Assembly (NCBI GenBank): GCA_966211675.1
Contig: CBIHPK010000012.1
Location: 17,390 to 81,389 of the forward strand
Direction: 5' to 3'
DNA: 64,000 bases
Source: SCUS01 sp966211675
GTDB lineage: Bacteria > Myxococcota_A > Polyangia > Polyangiales > Ga0077539
This document shows, piece after piece, positions 11,954 through 25,088 of the stretch (positions are counted from its first letter, which is position 1; every line of letters starts with the position of its first letter). The translations under genes and the position numbers were made by a program. The notes under the pieces are model-generated. The model searched no databases. It saw only the letters and a program-made list of their open reading frames with translations, and had not been told where the DNA came from.

Positions 11954-14900
11954 TGCGCCGCGGCCTCCTCGACCTGCTCTACCAGCTCGCGCGGCTCGTC
12001 GCGCTGCCGATCCTCTTCGTCATCGCGCTGCTGCTGCACCTGCCGACGGGCCTCGGGCGCGCCGCCGCCACCGACATCGCCCGCGCCGCCGCCGCCGACT
12101 TCGCGCCCGGCCACATCACGCTCCGCAACATCGCGCGCCTCGACCCGCGAGGCCTCGTGGTCGAGGGCGTCTCCTGGCGCGACCTCGATGGGCGGCCGCT
12201 GGTGGAGGACGCCACGGTCACCGTCACCAACACCGTGGCCCTGCTGAAGGCCGTCCTGGGGAGCGCCCGCTGGCCCGCGATCGCCGTCGACGCGCGCGCC
12301 ATCACGCTGTTCGAGCCTCGCCTCTCCGCCGAGCCGCCGGCCCCGCCGGGGACGCCGCCGAGCGCCCCGACGCCGCTGCCGACCATGCGTTTCCCCGACC
12401 TGCGGCTGCGGGCCTCGAGGCTGCGCAACACCTTCGGCTACCCCATCGAGGCGCGCGACGTCCGGCTCGCCGGCGGACTGAACCTGCAGCCCGCGGGGAT
12501 GAGCTTCAACGTCCGCAGCCTCTCGCTCGACACCCGCACGACCCCGCTCTCGCCCGTCTCGCTGCAGGCCCGCGCCCGCGTGCGGACCTACCCCGCCCTC
12601 TCCGTCGACGGAGGCCTCTCGCTCTCCGGCGCGCCGCTGCGCTGCAACGTCACCGTCGTCCCGCAGGCGAGCGGGGAGATGATGATCTCGCTCCGCGACT
12701 GCTTCGTCCCGAGCGCGACGCTCACGCAGCTCGCCCAGCTCTCGCCCGAGCAGGCGCTGCCGGACGTGACCATCCCCAGCCTCGCCCTGCACGGGCGGCC
12801 CGAGGCGAGCTGGAGCGTCGACGGTCGGGTGATCGTCGGCCGCGCCCCGATGACCGTGTCGGCGTTCATCGGTGGCCACGACCGAAACGCCACCCTCCGC
12901 TTCGATCACATTGCCCTGCGCGACGCGTACACCGGGCTGCCCGAGGGCCAGATCGACGGGGTCATCGCGCTCACCGACCAGGACGTGAGCGGGGGCCACC
13001 GGATGAGCCTGGACGCGAGGGAGTTCCGTGCGAGCGTGGCGGGCAACGAGGTGCCGCCCTTCGTGCTGACGGCCCTCTACCGCGACGCGCAGCCGCTGCA
13101 GATCGAGGCCCTCGACGTGCCGATGCTGCGCCTCCACGCGACGGGCACCGTGGGCGTCGAGGGCCCCCACGTCCTCGACGTGCAGGCGAGCTTCGAGCCC
13201 CCGGCCCTCGAGACCCTCCCGTGGACCCGCGCGCTCGCCTCCGGGCGCGTCCGCGGCCACGCCCACATCACCGGCGACCCTGCCCACCTGCGCGTCGACG
13301 CGACGGTGCTCGGCGACGCGCTCGCGGTCGGCGCCGCGCGCGTCCAGCACGCGGAGGTCCGAGGCGCCTTCACCCTCGCGGGCCGCAGCCGACTCGTCGA
13401 CGCGGTCGCGACCCTCCGGGGAGCCTCGGTGCGCGGCTCCGTGCAGCCCTCGGACGCCACCGTCCACGTCGTCGGCGACCCTACGGGAGTGCTCCGCGTC
13501 CGCGGCTCGGCGAGCGGCCCCGGGCTCCTCGCCGCCCTCGGCCCCGCGCCCGCAGGCGTGCCCTCCAACGCCAGCGTGCAGGTCGATGCCACCGTCGACC
13601 TCTCGGACCCGACGGTGCTCCACACCCGCATCGCCGACGCGCGCCTCAACCTTCGCGGCGCGACGGCCCGCATCCGGGGCTCGCTCACGCTGCAGCCGTC
13701 CAGCCCGCTGACCTCCCTGCGAGGGTCGGTCTCCGTCGACGCCGGGGCCTCCGGCTCGATCTCCGTCGTGGCCGAGCGAGGGCGCTTCGCGATCAACGCC
13801 CGGGCCTTCGATCTCCGCTGGGCCGCGCCGCTCTCGCCGTCGGCGCAGTCGCTCTCGGGCCGCATCAACGGCGAGCTCGCCATCGACCTCGCGCACATCG
13901 ATCGCAGCCGCGGGACGCTCACGCTGCGCGAGCTCACCATCCCGAGCCTCGGCACCGTCAGCGCGGACCTCTCCCTCACCCGCCGGGATCGCGAGCTCGT
14001 GGCGCACATCAACGCGGCCCTCACCCCGCCGGGCGCTCCGGAGGCGGCGACGCTCAACATCGAGGCGATCACCCCCCCGGTGCGCGCGTGGAGCGATCCG
14101 AGCGCGTGGGTTCGCGGGCTCCGCACCATCGCCGCGCGGGCCGAGATCGCCGACCTCTCGAACTTCCCGCTGCTCGCCGTGCTGATTCCCCGGAGCATCC
14201 GGACGCAGGGGCGCATCGTGATGACCGCCCACGTCTCCCGCCCCACGGCCGAGGCCCCGCTCGCCGCGACCCTCGGGGTGGAGGGGAGACAGCTCGTCGT
14301 GGGCGTCGGGGTCCCATCGCTGCTCGGGCGCGAGCCGCGGATGCTCCCGGCGGTGCAGCCCCTGTGGGTCCGCGGGGTGCTCTGCGCCACGCTCGCGTCC
14401 CCGCGCCTCGACGACATCTCGCCGCGCCTCCGCCTCGCCGTCGCTCGGGACTTCAACGAGGCCTCGTCCGGACCGCCGCCGGTCTGCGACGACCAGGCCC
14501 TCATGCCGCGCAGCCTGGTCGCGACCGACACCACCCTCCGCGGTCCGTGGTGGACGGCGGTCGCCGCGGTGGGCGAGGCCGTGCGGCTGCGAGGCGCCCC
14601 GATGCCGGGCAGGCTCCGAGCGGCCCTGGCGGCGGCCAGCTCCGAGGCGCACCTCTCCGTGGGGCCGTTCCTGCGGAGCGAGTGGCCGCTTCGCACGATC
14701 GCCCTCCCACAGTCCGACGGGACCCTGCACTTCATCCGTCCGCCGGAGGTCCCACCAGGGACGATGCTCCACGTCGAGGCCCGGGCGAACGGGAGCTTCC
14801 TCGTGCCCAACATCGAGGTCGAGGTCGAGGCGACGGCCCCCTCGCTCGCCATGATCGGCCTCGAGGAGCCTCTCCGCGCGGACGTCTTCGCAGCCATCGC

Positions 14901-16794
14901 CCCGCGCGAGGGCGGCACCCTGCTCGACTCCTGGGCGGTGAACCTCAACCTCCGCGGCCTCACGTCCCCCAACGTCACGCGCGACCAGCAGGCCCGCGTG
15001 GAGGCGGACATCCGTCTCTCGACCCGCGTCGCCGACCTCCGCGCCCGCGGCACCTCCGCGCTCTCCTGGGACCGCTTCGACGTGGACTCGGAGAACCTCC
15101 GCATCGAGCGCTTCCGCTGGGCGCGCGACCGCGGCCTCCAGGGGCGCGTCGCGGTGCGCCTCCTGGCGACGGACGACCCGCACCAGCCGGTGACCGCCAA
15201 CGTGACCGTCGAGGACTTCCGCGCGCAGCTCCCGGAGACGTTGCAGGGCTACGTGGCGCCCTCGGTGCGGGCCCGCCTGCGCGCGGACGTGCGCAACGAG
15301 AGCGGGCGCTTCCTGCTGCGGACCTGCGCGATCGCGACCACCGCGGCGGCCACCCCCGACTGCGCGCCGGACGGGCCGCTCCCGCAGGCGCCGTCGGAGT
15401 CCGTGCTGCTCATCGGCTCGGTGCCCTTCACCGGGACCATGCCGGCCCTCGTGCCCGACCGCGCCGCCGCGGTCTTCGACATGATCGCCGTGGGCTACCC
15501 CCTGGAGACGCTCACCCGCTTCGTGCCCGACGAGATCGCCTCCAACCTCGGCGGCCGGCTCGAGGCGCGCCTGCACTGGGACGGCCAGCACCCCATGGCG
15601 CCGAGCGGCCAGATCGCGCTCCACGGCGGTCGGGCGACGCTCACCACGCTGGGCGAGCCGATGCGCAACCTCGACCTGCTGCTCGTGGCGCAGGACTCCA
15701 CCGTGCGCATCGACCACGTGGACTTCGAGCTCGGCCGCGGGCGTCTGCACGCCGACGGCGCCGCCGCGCTCCACGACGACTATGTCGCGCTGAACCTCCA
15801 CGGCCGCGCGCACACCCTCCCCGCGGTGCTCTCCGGGTACACCTGGGCGTGGCTCGACGGCGCCGTGGAGTTCAACATGGACTTCCACAGCGACGGCGCG
15901 CGCGGCCGCATCGAGGTCGAGCAGCTCCAGGCGCTCGTGCAGGACCAGCCGTCCAACGACCTGCAGCCGCTCGGCGAGGACCCCAACGTCTTCATCATCG
16001 GCCGCACGCAGCTCGCGCAGCCCGGCGACGTCAGCACGTACACCATCGAGCTCGACATGCACTCGCAGACGCCGGTGTGGGCGCGGCGCTCGGACTTCGC
16101 CATCGCGGTGCGCACGGACCTGCGCCTCCGCCGGGACCGCGCCGGGGTCGCGCTCGCGGGCACCGTCAACCAGGCCAGCAACCAGTCCTGGTACTCGATC
16201 TTCGGCAAGCAGTTCGACCTCGACCGGGTGCGCATCACCTTCGACGGCAACCTGGCGATGAACCCCGAGCTCGACATCGCCGCGCACCACAACTCCCCGG
16301 GCGCGGGCCGCATCACCGTCGCCGTCACCGGCCGCCTCCAGCGCCCGAGCATCGTGCTGGCGTCGGAGAGCTATCCCAGCGCCAGCCAGGCGGAGATCCT
16401 GGCCATGATCGCGCTCGGCCGCCGCTCGCCCGCCGCGACCTCGTCGAGCACCGACTTCGCCGCGCAGTTCGCGCAGGCCGTCGTCTCCCTCGTGTCGGGC
16501 ATCGTCGCGAGCGGCATCTCGCGGGAGTTCTCCTTCCTGCCGACGATCATCGCCGAGCCCACCACCACGGGCGCGGGCGGACGCTACGGCGCGGGCGTCA
16601 ACCTCTCCCCGAGGCTCTACCTGCAGGCGACCTACTCCGCCGCGGGCAGCTCGACCGCGCAGGGCTCCGGCACGAGCAACCTGTCGGCGGAGTTCCGGCT
16701 GCTGCTGGAGTACGCCGTGAGCGAGGCGATCACCTTCGCCGCGAGCGGTAGCAGCCGCGGGGCCGGCGCGGTGGACGTCTACTGGTCACCCTGA
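11953..16794 (+). CDS. tamB: TamB-like envelope-spanning translocation/assembly protein
   Basis: A 1613-residue protein with one N-terminal membrane helix (about residues 13-32), a very long region of repeated short beta-strand units, and a C-terminal TamB/DUF490 domain ending at the stop codon. The C-terminal part includes QASNQSWYSIFGKQFDLDR and the ALGRRSP turn typical of that domain. Family members span the periplasm as a hydrophobic groove and work with TamA or act as lipid-transfer bridges. The one-base overlap with tamA supports a joint function. Its last nine bases overlap the end of the convergent SGNH gene. Length is somewhat above the E. coli protein (about 1260 residues). Confidence 0.88.
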   Translation: MRRGLLDLLYQLARLVALPILFVIALLLHLPTGLGRAAATDIARAAAADFAPGHITLRNIARLDPRGLVVEGVSWRDLDGRPLVEDATVTVTNTVALLKAVLGSARWPAIAVDARAITLFEPRLSAEPPAPPGTPPSAPTPLPTMRFPDLRLRASRLRNTFGYPIEARDVRLAGGLNLQPAGMSFNVRSLSLDTRTTPLSPVSLQARARVRTYPALSVDGGLSLSGAPLRCNVTVVPQASGEMMISLRDCFVPSATLTQLAQLSPEQALPDVTIPSLALHGRPEASWSVDGRVIVGRAPMTVSAFIGGHDRNATLRFDHIALRDAYTGLPEGQIDGVIALTDQDVSGGHRMSLDAREFRASVAGNEVPPFVLTALYRDAQPLQIEALDVPMLRLHATGTVGVEGPHVLDVQASFEPPALETLPWTRALASGRVRGHAHITGDPAHLRVDATVLGDALAVGAARVQHAEVRGAFTLAGRSRLVDAVATLRGASVRGSVQPSDATVHVVGDPTGVLRVRGSASGPGLLAALGPAPAGVPSNASVQVDATVDLSDPTVLHTRIADARLNLRGATARIRGSLTLQPSSPLTSLRGSVSVDAGASGSISVVAERGRFAINARAFDLRWAAPLSPSAQSLSGRINGELAIDLAHIDRSRGTLTLRELTIPSLGTVSADLSLTRRDRELVAHINAALTPPGAPEAATLNIEAITPPVRAWSDPSAWVRGLRTIAARAEIADLSNFPLLAVLIPRSIRTQGRIVMTAHVSRPTAEAPLAATLGVEGRQLVVGVGVPSLLGREPRMLPAVQPLWVRGVLCATLASPRLDDISPRLRLAVARDFNEASSGPPPVCDDQALMPRSLVATDTTLRGPWWTAVAAVGEAVRLRGAPMPGRLRAALAAASSEAHLSVGPFLRSEWPLRTIALPQSDGTLHFIRPPEVPPGTMLHVEARANGSFLVPNIEVEVEATAPSLAMIGLEEPLRADVFAAIAPREGGTLLDSWAVNLNLRGLTSPNVTRDQQARVEADIRLSTRVADLRARGTSALSWDRFDVDSENLRIERFRWARDRGLQGRVAVRLLATDDPHQPVTANVTVEDFRAQLPETLQGYVAPSVRARLRADVRNESGRFLLRTCAIATTAAATPDCAPDGPLPQAPSESVLLIGSVPFTGTMPALVPDRAAAVFDMIAVGYPLETLTRFVPDEIASNLGGRLEARLHWDGQHPMAPSGQIALHGGRATLTTLGEPMRNLDLLLVAQDSTVRIDHVDFELGRGRLHADGAAALHDDYVALNLHGRAHTLPAVLSGYTWAWLDGAVEFNMDFHSDGARGRIEVEQLQALVQDQPSNDLQPLGEDPNVFIIGRTQLAQPGDVSTYTIELDMHSQTPVWARRSDFAIAVRTDLRLRRDRAGVALAGTVNQASNQSWYSIFGKQFDLDRVRITFDGNLAMNPELDIAAHHNSPGAGRITVAVTGRLQRPSIVLASESYPSASQAEILAMIALGRRSPAATSSSTDFAAQFAQAVVSLVSGIVASGISREFSFLPTIIAEPTTTGAGGRYGAGVNLSPRLYLQATYSAAGSSTAQGSGTSNLSAEFRLLLEYAVSEAITFAASGSSRGAGAVDVYWSP

Positions 16795-17769
16795 GGGCGG
16801 CGACGCGTACGGGACGCCCGTCGCGTCGAGCACCCGCCGCAGCCCGAGGAGCAGCAGCAGGTTGCGCACGTTGTACCCGTAGCGAAGCCCCTCCTCCGTG
16901 AACACCGCCGCGCGCGTGTCGCCGTTGTCGACGAAGACCGACGGGTGCACGAGGTCGTCGGAGACGCCCTCGGAGGGCAGCGACGCCATCGCGTCGTGGT
17001 ACTCGATGAGCGGCAGGTGCCGCGCGGCGGCCATCGCGCGAATGCGCCGGTTGATGACCTCCGCCTCGGCGCGCGCCGAGGGGTTGCCGTGGTGCGAGGG
17101 GATGGTGCTCAGCAGCGTCACCACGCTCCGCCGCTCCACGCGGTCGATGATCTGCGCGAGGTTGGCCTCCAGCGTCGCGGCGCCGGACCGCTCGGCGTCG
17201 TTGGTGCCGATCATCAGCACCGCGAAGGAGCCGCGCATCGTCTGCAGCTCGCGCTCGACCGGGCACCGGTCGCCGCCCTCCAGCAGCTGGCTCGACTCCC
17301 ACCCCGCGGTCGCCGCGGAGCTCGCGCGGGTGAAGGAGTTCTCCTCCCGGCCGCGCGGTGTCCGCCGACGAAACCACGCGATCACCGGCTCGAGGCTGGT
17401 GAACGCTCCGAGCTCGTACCAGCCGTGGCCGATGTCCTGCGCGAAGCTGCCCGACTCGGTGATGCTGTCGCCGAGCTTGCTGAAGACGTCGGAGCGCAGC
17501 CCCGCCGCCGCGCCGCGCGCGAAGAGCTCGCGGACGTGCGCCCGGGTCGGCGCGTCGAGCGCGGGGACGAAGCGCTCCCAGTCCTCCGCCCGGCGCGGCG
17601 CGGCCGGAGGGTCGGCCGCGGCGACGCGCTCCACCGCGCCAAGGTCGGCGGTCGGGGCCGGGCGCCGCGCGACCGCCTGCGCGTGGTCCGGCGCCGGCTC
17701 GGTGCGCGGCGGTCGGGAACACGCCGCGATTCCGCACGCCAGCCACAGGGAGGCCAGAGACGCGCGCAC
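16786..17769 (-). CDS. SGNH/GDSL-family hydrolase lipoprotein
   Basis: A 327-residue predicted lipoprotein, with lipobox IAAC and lipidated Cys17. Its hydrolase domain carries the four SGNH blocks: the GDS motif with Ser102, an Asn in MIGTND (Asn190), and Asp272/His275 in DLVHP. These enzymes cleave esters, often acetyl groups on polysaccharide or peptidoglycan; the substrate here is unknown. A GTG start (17769-17767) two bases after the glmM stop, with AAGGAG upstream, makes it the last gene of the glmM cluster. Its end overlaps tamB by nine bases on the opposite strand. Confidence 0.82.
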   Translation of the reverse strand: MRASLASLWLACGIAACSRPPRTEPAPDHAQAVARRPAPTADLGAVERVAAADPPAAPRRAEDWERFVPALDAPTRAHVRELFARGAAAGLRSDVFSKLGDSITESGSFAQDIGHGWYELGAFTSLEPVIAWFRRRTPRGREENSFTRASSAATAGWESSQLLEGGDRCPVERELQTMRGSFAVLMIGTNDAERSGAATLEANLAQIIDRVERRSVVTLLSTIPSHHGNPSARAEAEVINRRIRAMAAARHLPLIEYHDAMASLPSEGVSDDLVHPSVFVDNGDTRAAVFTEEGLRYGYNVRNLLLLLGLRRVLDATGVPYASPPSG

Positions 17770-17771
17770 GC

Positions 17772-19169
<1,398 letters not shown>

Positions 19170-19218
19170 CGCGCGCACCTTACCGCAGGAGCGCAGCGCC
19201 GGGGGTACCCGCGAGGGC

Positions 19219-20181
19219 TCAGGGCCCCCGTGAAGGCACGAGCAGCACCTCCGGCGGCTCGACCACCGCCGTCAGCCCCTCGCGCAGCGTCACGGTCTGC
19301 ACGCGGGCCTCTGTCGCCACGCGGAGCGGGACCGCGTCCGGCGCGGCCGCGACCGGGACGATCTGCGAGGGCAGCAGCTCGGCCAGGAGCTCCGGGTCGC
19401 CGGTGACCACCACGGCCACGACCGGCGGCCGCGCCTCGATGGACGGCCCCCCGCGGGGAACGCCGCGCACGGTCACCGGCAGCCGCTCGAAGCGCCGCTC
19501 GCCGATCAGCGGCGTCACCTCGAAGGTCACGCGCACCGGCAGCATGCTGTAGTCGATCCCGTCGCGCGGCGCCTCCAGCGGCACCCGGCGCTCGTAGCGC
19601 CCGGGCGACAGGCCCGACGCGTCGACCGCGACGGTGTGGACCACGTCGCGCGCTTCGAGCGCCTGCGAGGGGCCGCGCGCCTGCACCCGCTCGGGCTCGA
19701 CCGCCACCGCGGCGATGCGGGTGCGCGGCGCGGTGCTCCCCACCACGCTGGCGCGCACCGAGAGCGGCCGGGTGACCAGCGCGTCCCAGCGCAGGTCGAG
19801 GCTCGGGGGGCTGAAGCCGACGAAGTCGACGCCCGCAGGCAGGTCGACCAGCGAGCGGTCGAGGTCCACCCGCCGCCGACGCCCGTCCCGCAGGTCGATC
19901 TGCACGGGACCCATCTCGTCGCCCCGCAGCGGCGCGACCACCGCGGCCGTTCCGCGCACGGTCAGCCGCACCCGCTCGGGCAGGGGCGTGAGCAGCACCG
20001 CGTTGCCCGCGTAGGCGGCCGGGAGCACCGCGGTGAGCGGCACGTCGACGCTCCGCTGCACCGTCCCGGCGCCGCGGAAGACCATGAAGAGCGTCACGGA
20101 GATCGCCAGCGAGGCGAACTTGTAGCCGAAGTTCTCCAGCACCAGAGCGCGCGCCGACGCCAGCCGGGAGCCGAGGCTCAT
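19219..20181 (-). CDS. cdaR: YbbR-domain protein, likely CdaR regulator of c-di-AMP synthesis
   Basis: A 320-residue protein with one N-terminal membrane helix (about residues 20-36: a FASLAISVTLFMVF segment) and an extracytoplasmic part made of YbbR-type beta domains. CdaR proteins dock on the membrane cyclase CdaA and tune its output. The start ATG (20181) overlaps the cdaA stop region by four bases, and the two genes are co-directional with glmM, which fixes the identity better than sequence alone, because YbbR repeats diverge strongly. Confidence 0.82.
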   Translation of the reverse strand: MSLGSRLASARALVLENFGYKFASLAISVTLFMVFRGAGTVQRSVDVPLTAVLPAAYAGNAVLLTPLPERVRLTVRGTAAVVAPLRGDEMGPVQIDLRDGRRRRVDLDRSLVDLPAGVDFVGFSPPSLDLRWDALVTRPLSVRASVVGSTAPRTRIAAVAVEPERVQARGPSQALEARDVVHTVAVDASGLSPGRYERRVPLEAPRDGIDYSMLPVRVTFEVTPLIGERRFERLPVTVRGVPRGGPSIEARPPVVAVVVTGDPELLAELLPSQIVPVAAAPDAVPLRVATEARVQTVTLREGLTAVVEPPEVLLVPSRGP

Positions 20182-21113
20182 CGCTCGTCTCCGCCCGCGC
20201 GCGGGGCCGGATCGCCCTCGACCTTCGGCACCGGGCGCACGCCGGAGCGCGGCGGCGGGGGTGGCCTCCGGGAGTTGCGGCCCTCGCGCTCGGCCTGGCC
20301 CGCCTCGCGGAGCAGCGCCGCGGCCTGACGCTTGGAGTACAGCACCCCGTAGAGGGCCTGCCGGGCGGTCTGCGCGTCGAGGCCGCGGACGATGTTGCCG
20401 TTGAAGCAGAGGGAGATCTCGCCGCGCTCCTCGCTCACGACGACCACCGCCGCGTCGGTCTCCTCGGAGATGCCGAGCGCCGCGCGGTGCCGCGTGCCCA
20501 GCTGCCGGTCGAGGGCGCCGCTGCCGGTGAGCGGGAGCACCGCGGCCGCGGCGGCCACGCGCCCGTTGCGGATGATCACCGCGCCGTCGTGCAGGGGGTT
20601 GTCCTGGCTCGGGAGGAAGACCGTGTACAGCAGCGCCGTGGACAGCTCGGCGTCGATGATCGTGCACTGCGAGACGAAGTCGTCGACGCTCGCGTCGCGC
20701 TCGAAGACGAAGAGCGCCCCGATGCGCCGCTGAGCGAGGCCCTCCGCGGCGGCGATCACCTCCTCGACGGCGGGCGCGTCGACGGGCTTGCGCCACCGAA
20801 GGAGGAAGGGCCGGTCGCCCACGCGCATCAGCGCGCGCCGGATGTCCGCCTGGAAGATCACCACCATGAAGACCAGGAAGGAGGTGAGCGAGCGGTCGAG
20901 CAGGGTGAAGGTGGTGATGAGCTCGAGGCGCTGCGAGATGGCGTAGACCACCGCGATGAGCAGCAGCCCCTGCCCCACCTGCGCCGCGCGGGTGCCGCGC
21001 ACCAGCAGCAGGATGCGGTAGATGGCATAGGCCACCACGGAGATGTCGAGGGCGTCTCGCAGGAGCTCGAGCGGCGCGCGGCGGAGGAGCACCCGCAGCC
21101 ACTCAGCGTGCAA
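20178..21113 (-). CDS. cdaA: Membrane diadenylate cyclase (c-di-AMP synthase)
   Basis: Joins two ATP into cyclic di-AMP. Three N-terminal membrane helices (about residues 22-37, 45-60 and 68-88) precede a DAC domain with the catalytic DGA motif (Asp176) and the RHR motif (208-210). A Pro-rich tail of about 45 residues follows. The start is a TTG (21113-21111), supported by GGAGG five bases upstream and by the family's usual start just before the first helix. It overlaps the folP stop. The FolP-CdaA-CdaR-GlmM order links folate, second messenger and amino-sugar metabolism. Confidence 0.92.
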   Translation of the reverse strand: MHAEWLRVLLRRAPLELLRDALDISVVAYAIYRILLLVRGTRAAQVGQGLLLIAVVYAISQRLELITTFTLLDRSLTSFLVFMVVIFQADIRRALMRVGDRPFLLRWRKPVDAPAVEEVIAAAEGLAQRRIGALFVFERDASVDDFVSQCTIIDAELSTALLYTVFLPSQDNPLHDGAVIIRNGRVAAAAAVLPLTGSGALDRQLGTRHRAALGISEETDAAVVVVSEERGEISLCFNGNIVRGLDAQTARQALYGVLYSKRQAAALLREAGQAEREGRNSRRPPPPPRSGVRPVPKVEGDPAPRAGGDER

Positions 21114-21990
21114 GGGCGCCTCCGCTGCGGAGCGCGATGGCCTGCGCGACCCGCGCCGCCTGGCGCATCACCCCGACGTCGTGGACCCGCAGGATCTCCG
21201 CGCCCTGCCACACCGAGAGCGCGACGACCGCGGCGGTGCCCCCGAGGCGGCCGTTGGCGTCCGCGGCGTCCCTCGCCCACCCGCCAAGGTGGGCCTCGTC
21301 AGCGACGAGGAAGCTCTTCCGTGAGGCGCCCACGCACACAGGATATCCGAGCGAGCGCAGCGCCGCGAGGTCGGCCAGCAGCGCGAGCGAGTGCGCGGCG
21401 GTCTTCGCGAAGCCGAGGCCCGGATCGACGACCAGCCGCTCCGGCGAGACCCCGGCGGCGAGCAGCCGGTCGACGAGCGCCCGAAGCTCCGCGCAGACCT
21501 CCGTGACCACGTCGCCGTACTGCGCGAGCGAGCTCATGTTAGCCGGGACGCCGCGGGCGTGCATGGCGATATACATGGCACCGTATTCCGCGGCCACCGC
21601 GCCGAGCGCCTCCGGGGGCTCGCCGGTGGCCACGTCGTTGAGGACGCTCGCGCCCGCGGCGAGCGCCGCGCGGGCCACCGGGGACTTGGTCGTGTCGATG
21701 GAGACCGGCTGCGGGAAGCGCTCCACGAGCGCCTCGACGACCGGGACGACGCGCGCCAGCTCCTCCTCGGCGGAGACTCCGGGCGCCCCCGGCCGAGTGC
21801 TCTCGCCGCCCACGTCGATGGCGTCGACCCCCTCGGCGACCAGGACCGCGGCCCGGTCGACCGCGGCGCCCACGCCGGCGTAGCGACCGCCGTCCGAGAA
21901 GGAGTCGGGCGTGACGTTCAGGACGCCGAGGAGGTAGGGCCGGGACCAGTCCCAGGTGGTGCTTCGGAGCTGGACGGGAGGGCGCGGCAT
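21103..21990 (-). CDS. folP: Dihydropteroate synthase
   Basis: Condenses p-aminobenzoate with dihydropterin pyrophosphate in folate synthesis. The 295 residues carry the family signatures LNVTPDSFSDGG near the N-terminus, DVGGESTRPGA, SIDTTKS and a DPGLGFAK pterin-binding loop, followed by GASRKSF. The gene sits 51 bases after ftsH, the order seen in E. coli (ftsH-folP-glmM). The partner enzyme FolK is encoded at 29516-30304 on the other strand. Confidence 0.96.
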   Translation of the reverse strand: MPRPPVQLRSTTWDWSRPYLLGVLNVTPDSFSDGGRYAGVGAAVDRAAVLVAEGVDAIDVGGESTRPGAPGVSAEEELARVVPVVEALVERFPQPVSIDTTKSPVARAALAAGASVLNDVATGEPPEALGAVAAEYGAMYIAMHARGVPANMSSLAQYGDVVTEVCAELRALVDRLLAAGVSPERLVVDPGLGFAKTAAHSLALLADLAALRSLGYPVCVGASRKSFLVADEAHLGGWARDAADANGRLGGTAAVVALSVWQGAEILRVHDVGVMRQAARVAQAIALRSGGALAR

Positions 21991-22041
21991 ACGTCGTCGG
22001 ATAACACCGCGGAGGGGGAGCGCAGAGGAGGGATCGGTCGG

Positions 22042-23985
<1,944 letters not shown>

Positions 23986-24077
23986 GATCACCTCTTGAAA
24001 ATGTGAAGGTCAGCCTACATCGCAAATCCCCGGACGCCAGCGGTCTCAGGGCATTTTCCGGACCCCCTGGGGAATTC

Positions 24078-25088
24078 TCATCCGGGTCGGATCGCGCGGC
24101 GACGCAGCAGCACCCGGCCCGAGCGCGCGTCGAGCGTCGCCGTCGCGCCGTGTAGCACCATGGCCTCGGCCCTCGCGAGGTCCCTCGGGTGCAGCACCGC
24201 GCGAGCGAGCGCGCGGGCGTCGTGTCGGAGGTGCGCCGCGTCGGCCGATGGGCACACCGCCCTCAGCGCGGCCCTCGCGACCCACGGCCCTCGCGGACCC
24301 AGCAGCGCCTCTCCGTCGAGCTCGAGGTGATCCGCGGAGGACACCGGTGCGCTCGACCGCACCAGCGAGTCGGCATCGCGAGCGAACATCCGCTGGATGC
24401 GACGCGACTCCCGCCCGAGGCCCGCGAGCGCCGCCGAGGCGCCCGGCGTGAGCGCCCGCAGCCGCGGCAGGATGGTCGCCTCCAGCGCCGGGAGCAGCCG
24501 GTCGCGCGAGGGGTCCGGCGCCTCTGGCGGGGAGGTGGGCAGCTCCACGCCGAGGAGCGCGGCCAGCGACGCCGCTTCGGAGCGCTCGAGCGCCAGCAGC
24601 GGCCTCACGACGCCGCCGGAGACCCGAGGCGCGAGGCCTCGGATGGCGGTCATCCCGCGGCCGCGCAGCAGCTCCCAGAGCACCCGCGCGGCGTCGTCGT
24701 CGCGCGTCGGCGCGAGGGCGATGCGGGTGTGGCCCTGCTCCGTCGCGAGCTTTCGTAGCTCGTCGAGCACCCGCACCCGGCGGCCCTTCGCCGCGGGCCG
24801 CACCGCATGGAAGGTCAGGCCCAGCTGGCGCGCTAGGCGCCCGAGGTCGGCCACCTGCTCGGCGTCGTCGGACTCCTCATCGAGCCTGCGCTCGATCGCG
24901 GCGACGGCGATCTCGGCCACGCCGAGCGAGGCCCTCGCGTGCGTGAGGAAGCCCAGCAGCCCCAGGCTCGCAGAGTCGGTCCCGAGCCCGACCAGCACGC
25001 GGTCGCCGGGCGAGAAGAGACGCTGCCGCGACGAGAACGCGATCGCCCGCCGGAGCGCGAGCTCGACCCCCGAGGCGTACCCGCTCAC
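24078..25088 (-). CDS. TilS-like PP-loop family protein with degenerate active site
   Basis: A 336-residue protein in the usual tilS position, just upstream of ftsH. TilS makes lysidine in tRNA-Ile2. The framework is recognisable: a VLVGLGTDSAS segment at 31-41 where TilS has SGGxDS, an EESDDAEQV stretch at 71-79, a TRDDDAARVLWELLRG segment at 128-143 in place of GHHxDDQxET, then GLAP and RPLL. The PP-loop glycines and serine, the conserved HHG/GH histidines and the C-terminal RN motif are changed or missing, so ATP pyrophosphatase activity is doubtful. The GTG start (25088) overlaps the upstream stop as GTGA. It could be a divergent TilS, an inactive paralogue or a structural partner. Confidence 0.6.
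   Translation of the reverse strand: MSGYASGVELALRRAIAFSSRQRLFSPGDRVLVGLGTDSASLGLLGFLTHARASLGVAEIAVAAIERRLDEESDDAEQVADLGRLARQLGLTFHAVRPAAKGRRVRVLDELRKLATEQGHTRIALAPTRDDDAARVLWELLRGRGMTAIRGLAPRVSGGVVRPLLALERSEAASLAALLGVELPTSPPEAPDPSRDRLLPALEATILPRLRALTPGASAALAGLGRESRRIQRMFARDADSLVRSSAPVSSADHLELDGEALLGPRGPWVARAALRAVCPSADAAHLRHDARALARAVLHPRDLARAEAMVLHGATATLDARSGRVLLRRRAIRPG

Noticed and set aside
11947..16290. A 1447-codon open frame on the minus strand, opposite tamB
   Set aside because: Its product is an Arg/Gly/His/Val-rich low-complexity chain with no domain. Long antisense frames are expected in very GC-rich genes, and tamB on the plus strand has clear domain structure.
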